Source of the DNA: Acidobacteriota bacterium
Lineage (GTDB): Bacteria; Acidobacteriota; Vicinamibacteria; Vicinamibacterales; CAVVIG01
Assembly: GCA_016195265.1 (NCBI GenBank)
Contig: JACPZW010000011.1
Location: forward strand, 1-63,753
DNA length: 63,753 nucleotides
Direction: 5' to 3'
The translations under genes and the position numbers were made by a program. Below the pieces are notes generated by a model. That model ran no database searches and was not told where the DNA came from. It saw nothing but the letters and a program-made list of their open reading frames with translations. Below, piece after piece: positions 1-9,178 of this stretch (positions within the stretch are counted from its first letter, which is position 1; each line of letters opens with the position of its first letter).

Positions 1-112
1 GCTCGACATCACCATCCCCACCCACCTCGAATGGAATGCCGAATGTAGTGCAGACTTTGTGACTGCGTGAGCCGATTTCTTAGACTTTCTCGCGGTGTCG
101 CCGTTTCCGTGA
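1..112. other. Window edge, degenerate sequence upstream of a PD40 gene
   Basis: No intact gene is visible. The frame of the downstream propeller gene is interrupted here by TGA at 68-70 and 110-112. Between and after these stops the translation (LAVSPFP, stop, RTWASNARGQRALW) still resembles the usual start of a PD40 blade region, so this may be the decayed 5' part of the next gene. Bases 2-70 could also be the last codons of a gene entering from outside the window. Confidence 0.4.
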
Positions 113-241
113 CGAACTTGGGCTAGTAACGCGCGGGGCCAGCGTGCACTGTGGATTCGTTCGCTGGACTCGACGACGCCCCATCGAATTCTCGCGAGCG
201 ACGGCGCGACGGGCACTCCGTTCTGGTCGCCGGACGGCCGG

Positions 242-1699
242 TTGGTCGGTTTCTTCGCGGACGGGAAGTTGAAGAAGGCGGACGCTTCCGGCGGCCCGGT
301 GTTGAACATCTGCGCCATGCAAACCAACCTCGGTGCGACGTGGAGCCAAGACAACGTCATCGTCTTTGCGCCCGTCAACCGGACGGTGCTGCATCGCGTT
401 CCCGCGGCGGGTGGCACGCCGGAGCCGATCACGACGCTGAACGCCGATCGCCGGGAAAACTCGCATCGCTGGCCGCACTTTCTGCCTGACGGCCGCCACT
501 TCCTGTTCACGGCACGCAGCGACGTCAAAGAGAACAACCTGATCTACGTCGGCTCGCTCGACTCCAAGGATTTCCGCCCGCTGAGAGCCGCGCAATCGAA
601 CGCCGTGTACGTGTCCCCCGGATACCTGCTGTTCGCGCAGGAGGGCACGCTCATGGCGCAGCGTTTCGATCTGCGCGCGCTGTCGCTCGCCGGTGACCCG
701 TTTCCGGTCGCCGAGCATGTGTCCCACACCACGCCGAGCTCGTCCGCGATATTTGGAGCGTCCGCCGACGGCAAGGTGTTGGCCTATCAGCCCGCGAGCA
801 CGCGGCAGTCGACTATTACGTGGTTCGATCGCGCCGGAAAAAGACTGAGCACCATCGGCCCGGAACGGGAATACACGGACCTCCGCCTCGCACCCAACGG
901 CGTCCAAGCGGCCGTCGTCATTCCTGATTCCGACAGCGGCAATCGCGACATCTGGCTGATTGACCTTGTCGGCGGCGCGCTCACGCGCCTGACGTCGCAT
1001 CCCGCCAACGACTGGCAGATGGCCTGGTCACCTGACAGCCGGGAGATCGCGTTCGCGTCGGATCGCAACGGGAAGTCGAGCGTGTATCGGAAAGCCGTCG
1101 CCGGCGGCGAGGAGCAGATCGTGCTGCGGCTGCCCGACTCTGGCGCCTTTCCGAGGGACTGGTCCGCCGACGGCCGCTACCTCAGCCTCGGCGTGGACGA
1201 TGCGACCGGGCGATCCAGGATTTGGGCGTTGCCGCTGTTCGGCGATCGCAAGCTGTTTCCGCTGGTTCAGGAGACAGCCGTGTCGAACCAGGCCATGCTG
1301 TCACCCGACGGCGAGTGGATCGCCTACGAATCGAACGAAGCCGGTACCGTGGAGATCTACGTGAAACCCTTCGCGCGACCCGGCAAGGTCCGCGTGTCTA
1401 GCGCCGGCGGCGTTCAGGCGCGGTGGCGTCGCGATGAACGCGAACTGTATTACCTCACGCCGGCCGGCGACGTCATGTCGGTTCCTTTTGCGCGAGGCGA
1501 GAAGACCACGCTCGGCGCGCCAACGAGACTCTTCTCGGCGTGCGCGGACGTCTCGCCCGGCACGCAGGTGATCGTGAAGCCGGCCGCCACGTACGACGTC
1601 GCGGCGGATGGCGCGCGTTTCCTTCTGGTCTGCGCCGTCCCTGCGACGGCCACGCCACAGATCACCGTGTTCCTCAACTGGACGGCGTCAATCAAATAA
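242..1699 (+). CDS. PD40/TolB-like beta-propeller protein, probably a 5'-truncated Ser/Thr kinase C-terminus
   Basis: The protein is built of repeated WD40-like (PD40) blades, seen as SPDSREIAFASDRNG near residue 265, SPDGEWIAYESNEAG near 355 and the opening WSPDGR-type blade. In Acidobacteriota this C-terminal arrangement normally follows an N-terminal eukaryotic-type kinase domain and a membrane helix, as in the intact gene at 54367; both are absent here. The first available start is a TTG at 242, but propeller-like residues (ALWIRSLDS, PFWSPDGR) continue upstream in the same frame to 113, immediately after a TGA. That argues for a truncated or frame-broken gene rather than a true start at 242. 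It ends 27 bases before the ABC-F gene. A functional stand-alone propeller remains possible. Confidence 0.6.
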   Translation: MVGFFADGKLKKADASGGPVLNICAMQTNLGATWSQDNVIVFAPVNRTVLHRVPAAGGTPEPITTLNADRRENSHRWPHFLPDGRHFLFTARSDVKENNLIYVGSLDSKDFRPLRAAQSNAVYVSPGYLLFAQEGTLMAQRFDLRALSLAGDPFPVAEHVSHTTPSSSAIFGASADGKVLAYQPASTRQSTITWFDRAGKRLSTIGPEREYTDLRLAPNGVQAAVVIPDSDSGNRDIWLIDLVGGALTRLTSHPANDWQMAWSPDSREIAFASDRNGKSSVYRKAVAGGEEQIVLRLPDSGAFPRDWSADGRYLSLGVDDATGRSRIWALPLFGDRKLFPLVQETAVSNQAMLSPDGEWIAYESNEAGTVEIYVKPFARPGKVRVSSAGGVQARWRRDERELYYLTPAGDVMSVPFARGEKTTLGAPTRLFSACADVSPGTQVIVKPAATYDVAADGARFLLVCAVPATATPQITVFLNWTASIK

Positions 1700-1726
1700 T
1701 CCGCGTGCTACGCTTGTTCGGCCTTC

Positions 1727-3364
1727 ATGATCTCGTTCTCGCGCGTCAGCAAGCAGTACGGCAAACAGATCCTCTTCGTCGACGCCTCCTTCCAGCTCAA
1801 TCCTGGCGACAAAGTCGGCCTCGTCGGGCCGAACGGATCCGGCAAGACGACGCTCTTCCGCATGATCGTCGGCGAGGAAGTGCCGGACGAGGGCGACGTG
1901 TCCGTGCCGAAGAAACTGACGATCGGCTACTTCCGGCAGGACGTCGAGGAGATGTCGGGCCGCTCGGTGATCGATGAAGCGATTCTGGGCAGCGGGCGCG
2001 TCGGCGGTCTGCATCACGAGCTGGAATCGCTGCAGCACGCGATGTCGGATCCGGCGCGCGAAGGCGAGATGGAAACGATCCTCGCGCGCTTCGGCGAGGT
2101 GCAGGATGAGTACGACCACCTCGGCGGCTACGCGCTCGAGGCGCAGGCGCGCGAAGTGCTGCACGGCCTCGGCTTCGAGGACGATCAGATTGACGGCGAC
2201 GTCGGTGCACTCTCCGGCGGCTGGAAGATGCGCGTCGCCATGGCGCGCGTCCTGCTCGGACGCCCCGACGTCCTGCTGATGGACGAGCCGACGAACCATC
2301 TCGACATCGAATCGATCATCTGGCTCGAGAGTTTTCTGAAGTCGTCGCCTGCCGCGCTGCTGATGACGTCGCACGACCGCGAGTTCATGAACCGCCTCGT
2401 GACGAAGATCGCCGAGATTGACGACGGTGAAATCACGTCGTACTCGGGCAACTACGATTTCTACGAGCGCGAGCGCGCGATTCGCGAGGCGAACCGCGAG
2501 GCCGCGTATGCCCGCCAGCAGGCCATGCTGGCCAAGGAGCAGCGGTTCATCGATCGCTTCGCGGCGCACGCGGCCAAGGCCGCGCAGGTGCAGAGCCGCG
2601 TGAAGGCGCTCGAGAAGATCGAGAAGATCGAGCTGCCCAAGAAGCGCAAGGTCGTGAAGTTCGATTTCCGCGCGCCGCCGCGGTCCGGCGATCAGGTCGT
2701 CGTGATCGAAGGTCTGAGGAAGGCATACGGCCGCCGCGTCGTCCACGACGGCGTGAACCTGACGATCCGGCGCGGCGAGCGCTGGTGCGTGATGGGGAAG
2801 AACGGCGCAGGCAAGTCCACGCTGCTGAAGATGATCGTCGGGCAGGTCGCGCCGGACTCGGGGATCGTCAAGCTGGGCGCGAGTCTGCAGATGGGGTACT
2901 TTGCCCAGCAGTCGCTGGATCTGCTGGACCCCGACCTGACCATTGAGGAGCAGCTGACGAAAGACTTTCCCGAAGAGTCCATCGGGTCGCTGCGCAACCT
3001 GGCCGGGGCCTTTCAGTTTTCAGGCGACGACACCGACAAGAAGATCCGCGCGCTGTCGGGCGGCGAGAAGACGCGGCTGGTGCTGGCGCGGATGCTGCTC
3101 AACCCGCCGAACTTCCTGGTGCTGGACGAGCCGACCAACCACCTCGATCTCGCGACCAAGGAGATGCTGCTCGACGCCCTGAAGGACTTCGACGGCACGA
3201 TGCTGTTTGTCTCGCACGACCGGGCGTTCCTGCGGGGCCTGAGCAACCGGGTCCTCGAACTGGGCGGCGAGAGCGGGCGGGACGCCCAGCCGCACGCGTA
3301 TCCCGGGTCCTACGTCGAGTACGTTCAGCGTACAGGCCACGAGGCGCCCGGCGTCCACGCTTGA
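1727..3364 (+). CDS. ABC-F family ATP-binding protein
   Basis: A cytosolic protein of 545 residues with two ABC nucleotide-binding domains and no membrane segments, the ABC-F architecture of translation factors of the Uup/EttA/YbiT group. Domain 1 carries Walker A GPNGSGKTT near residue 35, signature LSGGWKMR near 165 and Walker B LLMDEPTNHLD near 185. Domain 2 carries GKNGAGKST near 360, LSGGEKTR near 445 and LVLDEPTNHLD near 465. Between them is the charged ABC_tran_Xtn linker (residues about 235-310), which in the family contacts the ribosome near the tRNA sites. Length and domain spacing are normal. The exact subfamily cannot be fixed by eye; a role in relieving stalled ribosomes or in antibiotic protection is inferred from the family. 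Confidence 0.93.
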   Translation: MISFSRVSKQYGKQILFVDASFQLNPGDKVGLVGPNGSGKTTLFRMIVGEEVPDEGDVSVPKKLTIGYFRQDVEEMSGRSVIDEAILGSGRVGGLHHELESLQHAMSDPAREGEMETILARFGEVQDEYDHLGGYALEAQAREVLHGLGFEDDQIDGDVGALSGGWKMRVAMARVLLGRPDVLLMDEPTNHLDIESIIWLESFLKSSPAALLMTSHDREFMNRLVTKIAEIDDGEITSYSGNYDFYERERAIREANREAAYARQQAMLAKEQRFIDRFAAHAAKAAQVQSRVKALEKIEKIELPKKRKVVKFDFRAPPRSGDQVVVIEGLRKAYGRRVVHDGVNLTIRRGERWCVMGKNGAGKSTLLKMIVGQVAPDSGIVKLGASLQMGYFAQQSLDLLDPDLTIEEQLTKDFPEESIGSLRNLAGAFQFSGDDTDKKIRALSGGEKTRLVLARMLLNPPNFLVLDEPTNHLDLATKEMLLDALKDFDGTMLFVSHDRAFLRGLSNRVLELGGESGRDAQPHAYPGSYVEYVQRTGHEAPGVHA

Positions 3365-3471
3365 CGGGCGGAACGGCGAAGCGCATAGTCACGTCTCATC
3401 CGGTTGCGGTTCTCGTCGAAATATTTCGGGCTTCCTGGGCATCACCCCGGCATCACCATAAGGAGGCTGAT

Positions 3472-3852
3472 ATGAGACGGACGCGCTTCACGCTCGCCCT
3501 CGCGGTTCTCACCGCATTCACCCTTGGGGCACTGCAGCCCACGTCGGCGGGCGCGGCCGGCGCGGACGACAAGGTGCAGCACGCCAGCGGCACGGTCACC
3601 TCGGTCTCGCTGACGTCGATCACCATCGGCGGTGGCGCCGGCGGCGGCGCGAAGTTCTCGCGCACCTTCGCCGTCGACGCGGACACCAAGGTCATCGCCA
3701 AGGGCGCCGGAACCACGTCGGCGGCCATGGGCGGTCGCGCGGCCATCACTGACATGGTCACCACCGGCGACAAGGTGAACGTCTCGTACCACAAGATGGG
3801 CGAGATGAACCACGCGTCGGAAGTGAGAGTGACGACGAAAGCCGCAAAATAG
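3472..3852 (+). CDS. Small secreted protein of unknown function
   Basis: A protein of 126 residues with a Sec signal peptide (MRRTRF, hydrophobic stretch, cleavage probably near AGAAGA, residues 27-30) followed by a glycine-rich beta-like domain. The mature part alternates short strands (SGTVTSVSLTSITIGG, KFSRTFAVDADTKVIA, GDKVNVSYHKMG), resembling small periplasmic OB-like or DUF5666-like proteins that contain a V.AKG...A...D...GD.V.V pattern. The ATG at 3472 is chosen because AGGAGG lies 5 bases upstream and the signal peptide starts there. The stop codon TAG directly abuts an octamer repeat array. Function unknown. Confidence 0.75.
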   Translation: MRRTRFTLALAVLTAFTLGALQPTSAGAAGADDKVQHASGTVTSVSLTSITIGGGAGGGAKFSRTFAVDADTKVIAKGAGTTSAAMGGRAAITDMVTTGDKVNVSYHKMGEMNHASEVRVTTKAAK

Positions 3853-3952
3853 ATGTGAGGATGTGAGGATGTGAGGATGTGAGGATGTGAGGATGTGAAG
3901 ACGCCGGGCGGTGCCTTGCACTTCCTCAGATTCTCACATCCTCACATCCTTA
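3852..3952. repeat. GATGTGAG octamer array with inverted arm
   Basis: Six tandem GATGTGAG octamers (3852-3899) face about two complementary units (CTCACATC) at 3931-3951, with about 30 unrelated bases between. The RNA could form a hairpin between the two convergent genes. On the minus strand the second arm is read by lhr: its last codons and its TGA stop come from the repeat (GGATGTGA). The plus-strand gene ends on the first base of the array. Confidence 0.9.
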
Positions 3953-6900
3953 GATTCGGCGTCATCCCCATCGCTCCGCCCACGAACCCCGCTTCGACCA
4001 GATGCGGCGACAGCGCGTGCGCTGCCGGCGGCACGCCGTCGATCTCTTCGATCAGCATGCCGCGCGGTCCTTCGCTCTCCGGCTCGCCGGGCGTCCTGGC
4101 GCGCGCGCGCGCAATGAGCGCGTGTGCGACGGCGCGAGCGGCTTTCGAGCGCTCGGGTTCGTCGGAGGGAAGAAACGTCGCGAGCTCCCGGTCGCCGCGC
4201 GCGAGATAGGCGGTCAGCGCGCCGTTGACGAGAATCACGGTCGCGCCAACCGAACGAGTCGGCGCGCGCCCCGCCTTCGCGGCTGACGCCGCTTCAGCGT
4301 GGCTACGCCGGCTCGGATCGTATGACGAGGCTTGCCCCGCCGAAGCGGCGGAAGCGGCGGAGGCGGGCCATTTGAGAGTCGCGCCGTATGGATTCGCGGG
4401 ATCCGTCGCGGCAAGCACGGACAGCTTGACCTCGTCGGACGTGTCGCGCAGCGAGCGGAGCAGGTCGAGCGCGCCCGGCTGGGCGAACTGCGTAGCGCCA
4501 AGTCCGGCGACAAAGTAGCCGCGGCGAATCCGCCCGTTCTCCTCGAGTCCTTTCAGCACCGGATACACGGTGCCGAATCCTCCCGGCACGGCTTCGCTCA
4601 GCACGGCCTCACGGGTCAGCACGCCGTGCCGAACGAGCAGTTGCTGCGCGATGGCGGCGGCCCAGCGGGTGGGGTTGGCGGCACGCGCCACGAGTCCCCA
4701 TCGCCCCTCGGCGGACGGCGGGACGAGGCGGCGCGAGCGGAACACGCCGTCGGACCGGCGCGGCTTCGTCCTGCGCCTCGGCGCACGCGCGCGCGTGAAC
4801 GCGCGCAGCGCGTGGAACGTGTCGTTGGTGACGAGTCCCTGCCAGACGAGCTGCCACAGCGCATCGACGGTTTCCGCGGGATAGCCGCCGCCGGCCGCGT
4901 CGTGGAGCGGACCGAAGAAGGACGCGCCGCTCGTGCCCAGCAAGTCGAGGATGGCGGATTCCCGATCAGTAGGGCGGGCCTTTTCAGGCCCGCCTGATTG
5001 AGGCGGGTCCGAAGGACCCGCCCTACGTACCGCCGCCGGCGGCAACAGCTGCGGCGCCTGATCGGCGAGATACAGCGCGACGCGACCGTCGCGCTCACCG
5101 AGCGATTCGACGCCGGCCCACACGACTTCGCCGGCCGCCGTGACGGCGTCGAGGTCGGCCGGATCGTACCCGTCGATGCGCGCGGGCAGGATCTCGGTCT
5201 CGAGGATCGAGGCGGGCAGCGGCGCGCCCTGCAACTGCTCGATGGCGTCGAGTAACGCATCGGCGCCTTGACGTTTTCTCGCGACGCCCTGCCAGGTTGA
5301 GGCGAACCGTCCGAGGACGGACGGCTCGACCGGCTCGATTTCGTGGCGCAGCTTCGCGAGCGACAACCGCCGGATCCGCCGCAGCGCGCCGGACTCCGTC
5401 CACTCACGCGCGACGCCGCCGGGCCGGAACTCGCCTTCGATGAGGCGGCCCTCGGCGATGAGCCGCATCAGCACCGCTTCGGCGGCGTGGGTGGGGAGCC
5501 CGTACCGCAGCGCGAAGTCCGCCGCGGCAAACGGCGCGTGCGTGCGCGCGTACCGCAGCGCGATGTCGCCGATCGCGTCGCGGACCGGCGCCAGCAGCGG
5601 CGCAGGCACGGTGTCCGGCAGCCGCACGTCCAGCGCATCGCGCACACGCGCCGCGTCTTCGACGGCGACGAAGCGCGCCTCGCCCGCGATGGGAAGCTCG
5701 ACCGCGCGTCCCGCGGCGACGAGCGCGTCGATGCCCGCTGCGGCGTCCACGGTCAGCGCGCGCTCGAGCAGCGCCTCGCGCGTCAGGTCACCGATCGCGA
5801 GCAGCAGGTCGTGTACGCCGTCCGCGCTCTTCGCCTGATAGCGCGGGTCGAGCCGCTGCAGCTGCCGCTCGACGGCGTCCATCGAGCCGGCGTCGAGGAG
5901 CGCGCGCAGCTCCGCGTCGCCGAGCAGCTCGCGAAGCTGCCCCGGATCGACGGCGAGCGCCTGCGCGCGGCGCTCCGCCAGCGGCGCGTCGCCGTCATAA
6001 AGAAAACTCGCGACGTAGTTGAAGAGCAGCGCCGCGGCAAACGGCGACGGCGTCTCCGAATTCACGGTCGAGACCCGAATCGCGCGGCTGCGGACGCCGG
6101 CCAGCGTCGCGACGAGCGCCGGCATGTCGAAGAAGTCGCGCAGGCACTCGCGGTACGTTTCGAGCAGCACGGGAAACGATCCGAAGCGCGACGCGACCTG
6201 CAGCAGGTCGTGGGCCTTCTTGCGCTGCTGCCAGAGCGGCACGCGCATGCCGGGCCGGCGCCGCGGCAGCAGCAGCGATCGCGCGGCGTTCTCGCGGAAC
6301 TTGGCCGCGAAGAGCGCGGTCGATCCCAGCTGCCGGATGACGAGCGCCTGCACCTCGTCCGGGTCCGGCAGCAGCAGCCGCGGGTCCGGCGGCTGATCCA
6401 CGTCCGGAAACCTGACGACGAACCCATCGTCGCCCCAGATCGTTTCGACGTCGGCACCGGTCTCTTCGCGAATCTTCGCGGCCGCCGCCATCGCCCATGG
6501 CGCGTGGATGCGCCCGCCGCGCGGCGACAGCACGCACACGCGCCAGTCGCCGAGCTCGTCGCGCACGCGCTCGATGACGATCGTCTCGGCGTCCGGGACG
6601 TCCTGCGTGGCGGCCCTCTGATCGCGGAGGTACTGCAACAGGTTCTCCGCGGCGCGGGCGTCGAGATCGTGCTCGCGCGTGAGCCGCTCGACGGCCGCGG
6701 CCGGCGGCAGCCGCAGCATGTCGCGCGTCAGCCGTCCGATGGCGAGGCCGAATTCGAGCGGACGGCCGGCGCGATCGCCTTTCCAGAACGGCATCTTGCC
6801 CGGCTGGCCCGGCGCAGGGGAGACCAGCACGCGGTCGTGCGTGATGTCCTCGACGCGCCACGACGAGGCGCCGAGGACGAACGTCTCGCCGGGCTTGGTC

Positions 6901-8735
6901 TCGAAGACCATTTCCTCGTCGAGCTCGCCGACGCGCGCCGCGCCAGCGGGCGCGCCGATCAGGAACACGCCGAAGAGCCCGCGATCGGGAATCGTGCCGC
7001 CGTTGGCGATCGCCACGCGTTTCGCGCCTTCGCGCGACGTGATCGTGCCGCGCACGCGATCCCACGTGATGCGCGGCCGCAGTTCGGCGAACTCGTCGGA
7101 CGGATAGCGGCCGGACAGCATGTCCAGCACGCCGTCGAAGACCGCGCGGCTCAGCTCGGCGAACGGCGCGGCGCGACGAATTGTCGCGAAGAGATCGTCC
7201 GCGCGCCAGTCGTCCATCGACGCCATGGCGACGACGTGCTGCGCGACGATGTCCAGCGGGTTGCGCGGGTATCTCGTCGCCTCGACCGCGCCGTCGTGCA
7301 TCGCCTTCGACACGGCCGCGCACGCGACGAGATCGCCGCGGAACTTCGGAAAGATGACGCCTTCGCTGACGGCGTTGGCCCGATGGCCGCCGCGCCCGAT
7401 GCGCTGCAGGCCGCTCGCCACCGACGGCGGCGCTTCGATCTGGACGACAAGATCGATCGCGCCCATGTCGATGCCGAGCTCGAGCGTCGAGGTCGCGACG
7501 AGCCCGCGCAGCGCGCCGGCCTTGAGTAACTCCTCGACCTCGACGCGCTGCGGCCGCGCGATCGATCCATGGTGCGATCTGACGAGCGTCTCGCCGGCCA
7601 GTTCGTTCACCGCGGCGGCGAGACGCTCGGCGAGGCGGCGGCCGTTGACGAAGATCAGCGTCGAGCGGTGCGCGCGAATCAGTTCCAGCAGCCGCGGATG
7701 GATGGCCGCCCAGATGGACGGCCGCGTGTCGCGCGCGCCCGCCGCCACGCCCGGCCGGGCGGTTGTCTCCGAGGGTGGCGCCAGCTTCGCCATGTCCTCG
7801 ACGGGAACGTCGATCGTCAGCTTCAGCGCTTTCTTCTGACCCGCGTCGACGATGGTGACGGGGCGGTAGTGGACCGAGCGCGTCGCAGAGAACTCGCGCT
7901 CGACGCTGGTGGCTGACTGAAGAGCAGTGGCTGGTGGCTGGTGGCTGGTGGCTGATGAGCGGTGGCTGCCGCCTTCGCGCCTCCGGCGCTTCGGCGAGCC
8001 TGGCCGTAGCTCGCTGGCATTGCCGGCGAGGGGAGGCCGGGTGGCTGGTGACTGGTGGCTGGGCGCGGCGCCGCCGAGCAATCGCGCGACTTCGTCGAGC
8101 GGCCGCTGCGTCGCCGACAGCCCTATCCGCTGCGGCGGCTGGTGACAAATCGCCTCGATCCGCTCGAGCGACAGCGCGAGGTGCGCGCCGCGTTTGGTCG
8201 GGACGAGCGCGTGGATCTCATCGATGACGACCGTGTCCACCGACCGCAGGGCGTCGCGGGCGTTCGACGTCAGCAGCAGGTAGAGCGACTCGGGCGTCGT
8301 GATCAGGATGTCGGCCGGCTCGCGCCGGAACTTCGCGCGCTCGGTCTGCGGCGTGTCGCCGGTGCGCACCGCGATGGACGGCGTGACGAAGGCGTCGCCG
8401 CGCGCGCGGGCGACCTCCGCGATCCCGGCGAGCGGCGCCCGGAGATTGCGCTCGACGTCCACGGCCAGCGCCTTGAGCGGCGAGACGTAGAGCACGCGGC
8501 ACCGCGCGGCTGTCGGCGGCTCGGGCGTGAACATCAGCCGGCCGAGGCACCAGAGAAACGCCGTCAGCGTCTTGCCGCTGCCAGTCGGCGCGAGGATGAG
8601 TGTCGAGTCGCCGCGCGCGATGGCGGGCCAGCCGAGTGCCTGCGGGCGCGTCGGCGCCTCGAACGCGCCGGTGAACCAGGCGCGCACGGCCGGAGGGAAG
8701 GGCGCCAGCGGATCGGCGGACGGTCGAGCCGGCAT
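3942..8735 (-). CDS. lhr: Lhr-like large DEAD/DEAH-box helicase
   Basis: A 1597-residue SF2 helicase of the Lhr family (DNA/RNA translocase linked to nucleic-acid repair). Visible motifs are Walker A LAPTGSGKT (residues 48-56), Walker B DEIH (172-175), GLSAT near 205 and motif VI QRIGRGGHRAN in RecA domain 2. These are followed by the long Lhr core and the C-terminal HTH/beta-barrel region. The ORF is interrupted by three stretches that look inserted and keep the frame: a SHQPPAT-type heptamer array plus GC-rich segment (about 7920-8062), a 58 bp REPIN-like element (4969-5026) and an Ala/Ser-rich insert (about 4267-4370). They fall in loops between conserved blocks, so the enzyme may still work. 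The ATG at 8735 is 15 codons before the first conserved residues. Its stop comes from an octamer repeat. Confidence 0.95.
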   Translation of the reverse strand: MPARPSADPLAPFPPAVRAWFTGAFEAPTRPQALGWPAIARGDSTLILAPTGSGKTLTAFLWCLGRLMFTPEPPTAARCRVLYVSPLKALAVDVERNLRAPLAGIAEVARARGDAFVTPSIAVRTGDTPQTERAKFRREPADILITTPESLYLLLTSNARDALRSVDTVVIDEIHALVPTKRGAHLALSLERIEAICHQPPQRIGLSATQRPLDEVARLLGGAAPSHQSPATRPPLAGNASELRPGSPKRRRREGGSHRSSATSHQPPATALQSATSVEREFSATRSVHYRPVTIVDAGQKKALKLTIDVPVEDMAKLAPPSETTARPGVAAGARDTRPSIWAAIHPRLLELIRAHRSTLIFVNGRRLAERLAAAVNELAGETLVRSHHGSIARPQRVEVEELLKAGALRGLVATSTLELGIDMGAIDLVVQIEAPPSVASGLQRIGRGGHRANAVSEGVIFPKFRGDLVACAAVSKAMHDGAVEATRYPRNPLDIVAQHVVAMASMDDWRADDLFATIRRAAPFAELSRAVFDGVLDMLSGRYPSDEFAELRPRITWDRVRGTITSREGAKRVAIANGGTIPDRGLFGVFLIGAPAGAARVGELDEEMVFETKPGETFVLGASSWRVEDITHDRVLVSPAPGQPGKMPFWKGDRAGRPLEFGLAIGRLTRDMLRLPPAAAVERLTREHDLDARAAENLLQYLRDQRAATQDVPDAETIVIERVRDELGDWRVCVLSPRGGRIHAPWAMAAAAKIREETGADVETIWGDDGFVVRFPDVDQPPDPRLLLPDPDEVQALVIRQLGSTALFAAKFRENAARSLLLPRRRPGMRVPLWQQRKKAHDLLQVASRFGSFPVLLETYRECLRDFFDMPALVATLAGVRSRAIRVSTVNSETPSPFAAALLFNYVASFLYDGDAPLAERRAQALAVDPGQLRELLGDAELRALLDAGSMDAVERQLQRLDPRYQAKSADGVHDLLLAIGDLTREALLERALTVDAAAGIDALVAAGRAVELPIAGEARFVAVEDAARVRDALDVRLPDTVPAPLLAPVRDAIGDIALRYARTHAPFAAADFALRYGLPTHAAEAVLMRLIAEGRLIEGEFRPGGVAREWTESGALRRIRRLSLAKLRHEIEPVEPSVLGRFASTWQGVARKRQGADALLDAIEQLQGAPLPASILETEILPARIDGYDPADLDAVTAAGEVVWAGVESLGERDGRVALYLADQAPQLLPPAAVRRAGPSDPPQSGGPEKARPTDRESAILDLLGTSGASFFGPLHDAAGGGYPAETVDALWQLVWQGLVTNDTFHALRAFTRARAPRRRTKPRRSDGVFRSRRLVPPSAEGRWGLVARAANPTRWAAAIAQQLLVRHGVLTREAVLSEAVPGGFGTVYPVLKGLEENGRIRRGYFVAGLGATQFAQPGALDLLRSLRDTSDEVKLSVLAATDPANPYGATLKWPASAASAASAGQASSYDPSRRSHAEAASAAKAGRAPTRSVGATVILVNGALTAYLARGDRELATFLPSDEPERSKAARAVAHALIARARARTPGEPESEGPRGMLIEEIDGVPPAAHALSPHLVEAGFVGGAMGMTPNLRM
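4267..4370. repeat. GC-rich low-complexity in-frame insert in lhr
   Basis: On the coding strand this encodes a run of Ala/Ser (PASAASAASAGQAS) then YDPSRRSHAEAASAAKAGRAP, unlike the flanking helicase sequence. The DNA is a set of imperfect repeats of CGGCGGAAG, GCCGAAGC and GCGAAGGCGG. Related strings (AGCGAAGGCGG or GCGAAGGCGG) occur in the insert of sagB (about 9498-9548) and in a second lhr insert (about 7975-8040), which suggests a third dispersed family. The boundaries are approximate. Confidence 0.5.
4969..5026. repeat. REPIN-like element, copy A (inside lhr)
   Basis: A 58 bp element with GTAG at 4969, a hairpin with 8 bp arms (4973-4980 and 4987-4994), a short spacer, a second hairpin GGCGGGTCC-GAA-GGACCCGCC (5002-5022) and terminal CTAC. 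This is the architecture of paired inverted REP elements (REPIN/BIME), whose 5'-GTAG head is the hallmark recognised by RAYT transposases. It is read in frame on the minus strand by lhr as RAGPSDPPQSGGPEKARP, in a variable linker. Confidence 0.88.
7926..8062. repeat. TGGCTGG heptamer arrays flanking a GC-rich segment, in frame in lhr
   Basis: About four TGGCTGG units (7928-7955) and about three degenerate units (8042-8062) flank roughly 85 bp of GC-rich DNA. On the coding (minus) strand they read as CCAGCCA, giving SHQSPAT and ATSHQPPATA in the helicase. The stretch lies between the domain 1 SAT motif block and the next conserved block and has no counterpart in ordinary Lhr proteins that I know of. 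Confidence 0.85.
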
Positions 8736-8836
8736 CGCATCATCTTACTAATCGTGAGAAATGCGCTGCGATGAATCCTGTACCGGGACGCGAAGGATGG
8801 TAATCTGATGAAGCACGTCCAGACAGGAGCTGATCG

Positions 8837-9094
8837 ATGGGTGATTCCGGAGAAGGGTTAATCGACGCCGAGGCGCGCATCCAGGAGCGGATGGAAGAAC
8901 TGGAGCGCGAGCGGCAGCGGACGCAACCGAAAGTCGCAAAGGATCCCGAGAAGGAACGCACGCTCGAGTCGCTGCGGCTTGCGCGTCTCGAGCTCCAGAG
9001 CCAGGCGGCGCTGACGACCAACGAGCGGCGGCGCGCGCAGATCGCGCAGGCCGTGGCGGAGATCGATCGGCGCACGGCGGCGGCTGGCGCCTGA
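8837..9094 (+). CDS. Small coiled-coil protein, unknown
   Basis: An 85-residue, highly charged protein (Glu/Arg-rich) with no signal peptide, predicted from the heptad spacing of Leu/Ile/Ala (IQERMEELERERQR, LRLARLELQSQ, IAQAVAEIDRR) to be almost wholly coiled coil. The ATG follows AGGAG at 8825-8829 with 7 bases between. It is divergent from lhr, from which it is separated by about 100 bp that should hold both promoters. No family is recognised; a cytosolic oligomeric scaffold or regulator is only a guess. Confidence 0.65.
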   Translation: MGDSGEGLIDAEARIQERMEELERERQRTQPKVAKDPEKERTLESLRLARLELQSQAALTTNERRRAQIAQAVAEIDRRTAAAGA

Positions 9095-9097
9095 GCA

Positions 9098-9178
9098 AAT
9101 TCAGATTTTAGATTTCAGAATTCAGATTTGAAATGCCGCACTCAATCTGAAATCTGAACTCCGAAATCTGAAATCTCC
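9098..9178. repeat. TTCAGAT/AATCTGA paired-arm repeat
   Basis: Heptamer-like TTCAGAT units (9098-9129) face complementary AATCTGA units (about 9143-9176), forming a long imperfect hairpin in the gap upstream of the SagB-type gene. The same sequence family recurs at 62403-62512. The SagB start codon lies immediately after the second arm, so the arm may overlap its ribosome-binding region. Confidence 0.8.

Noticed and set aside
5343..7529. A 728-residue plus-strand open frame opposite lhr
   Set aside because: It is an Arg/Ala/Gly-rich antisense frame produced by the high third-position GC of lhr, which has clear helicase motifs on the other strand.
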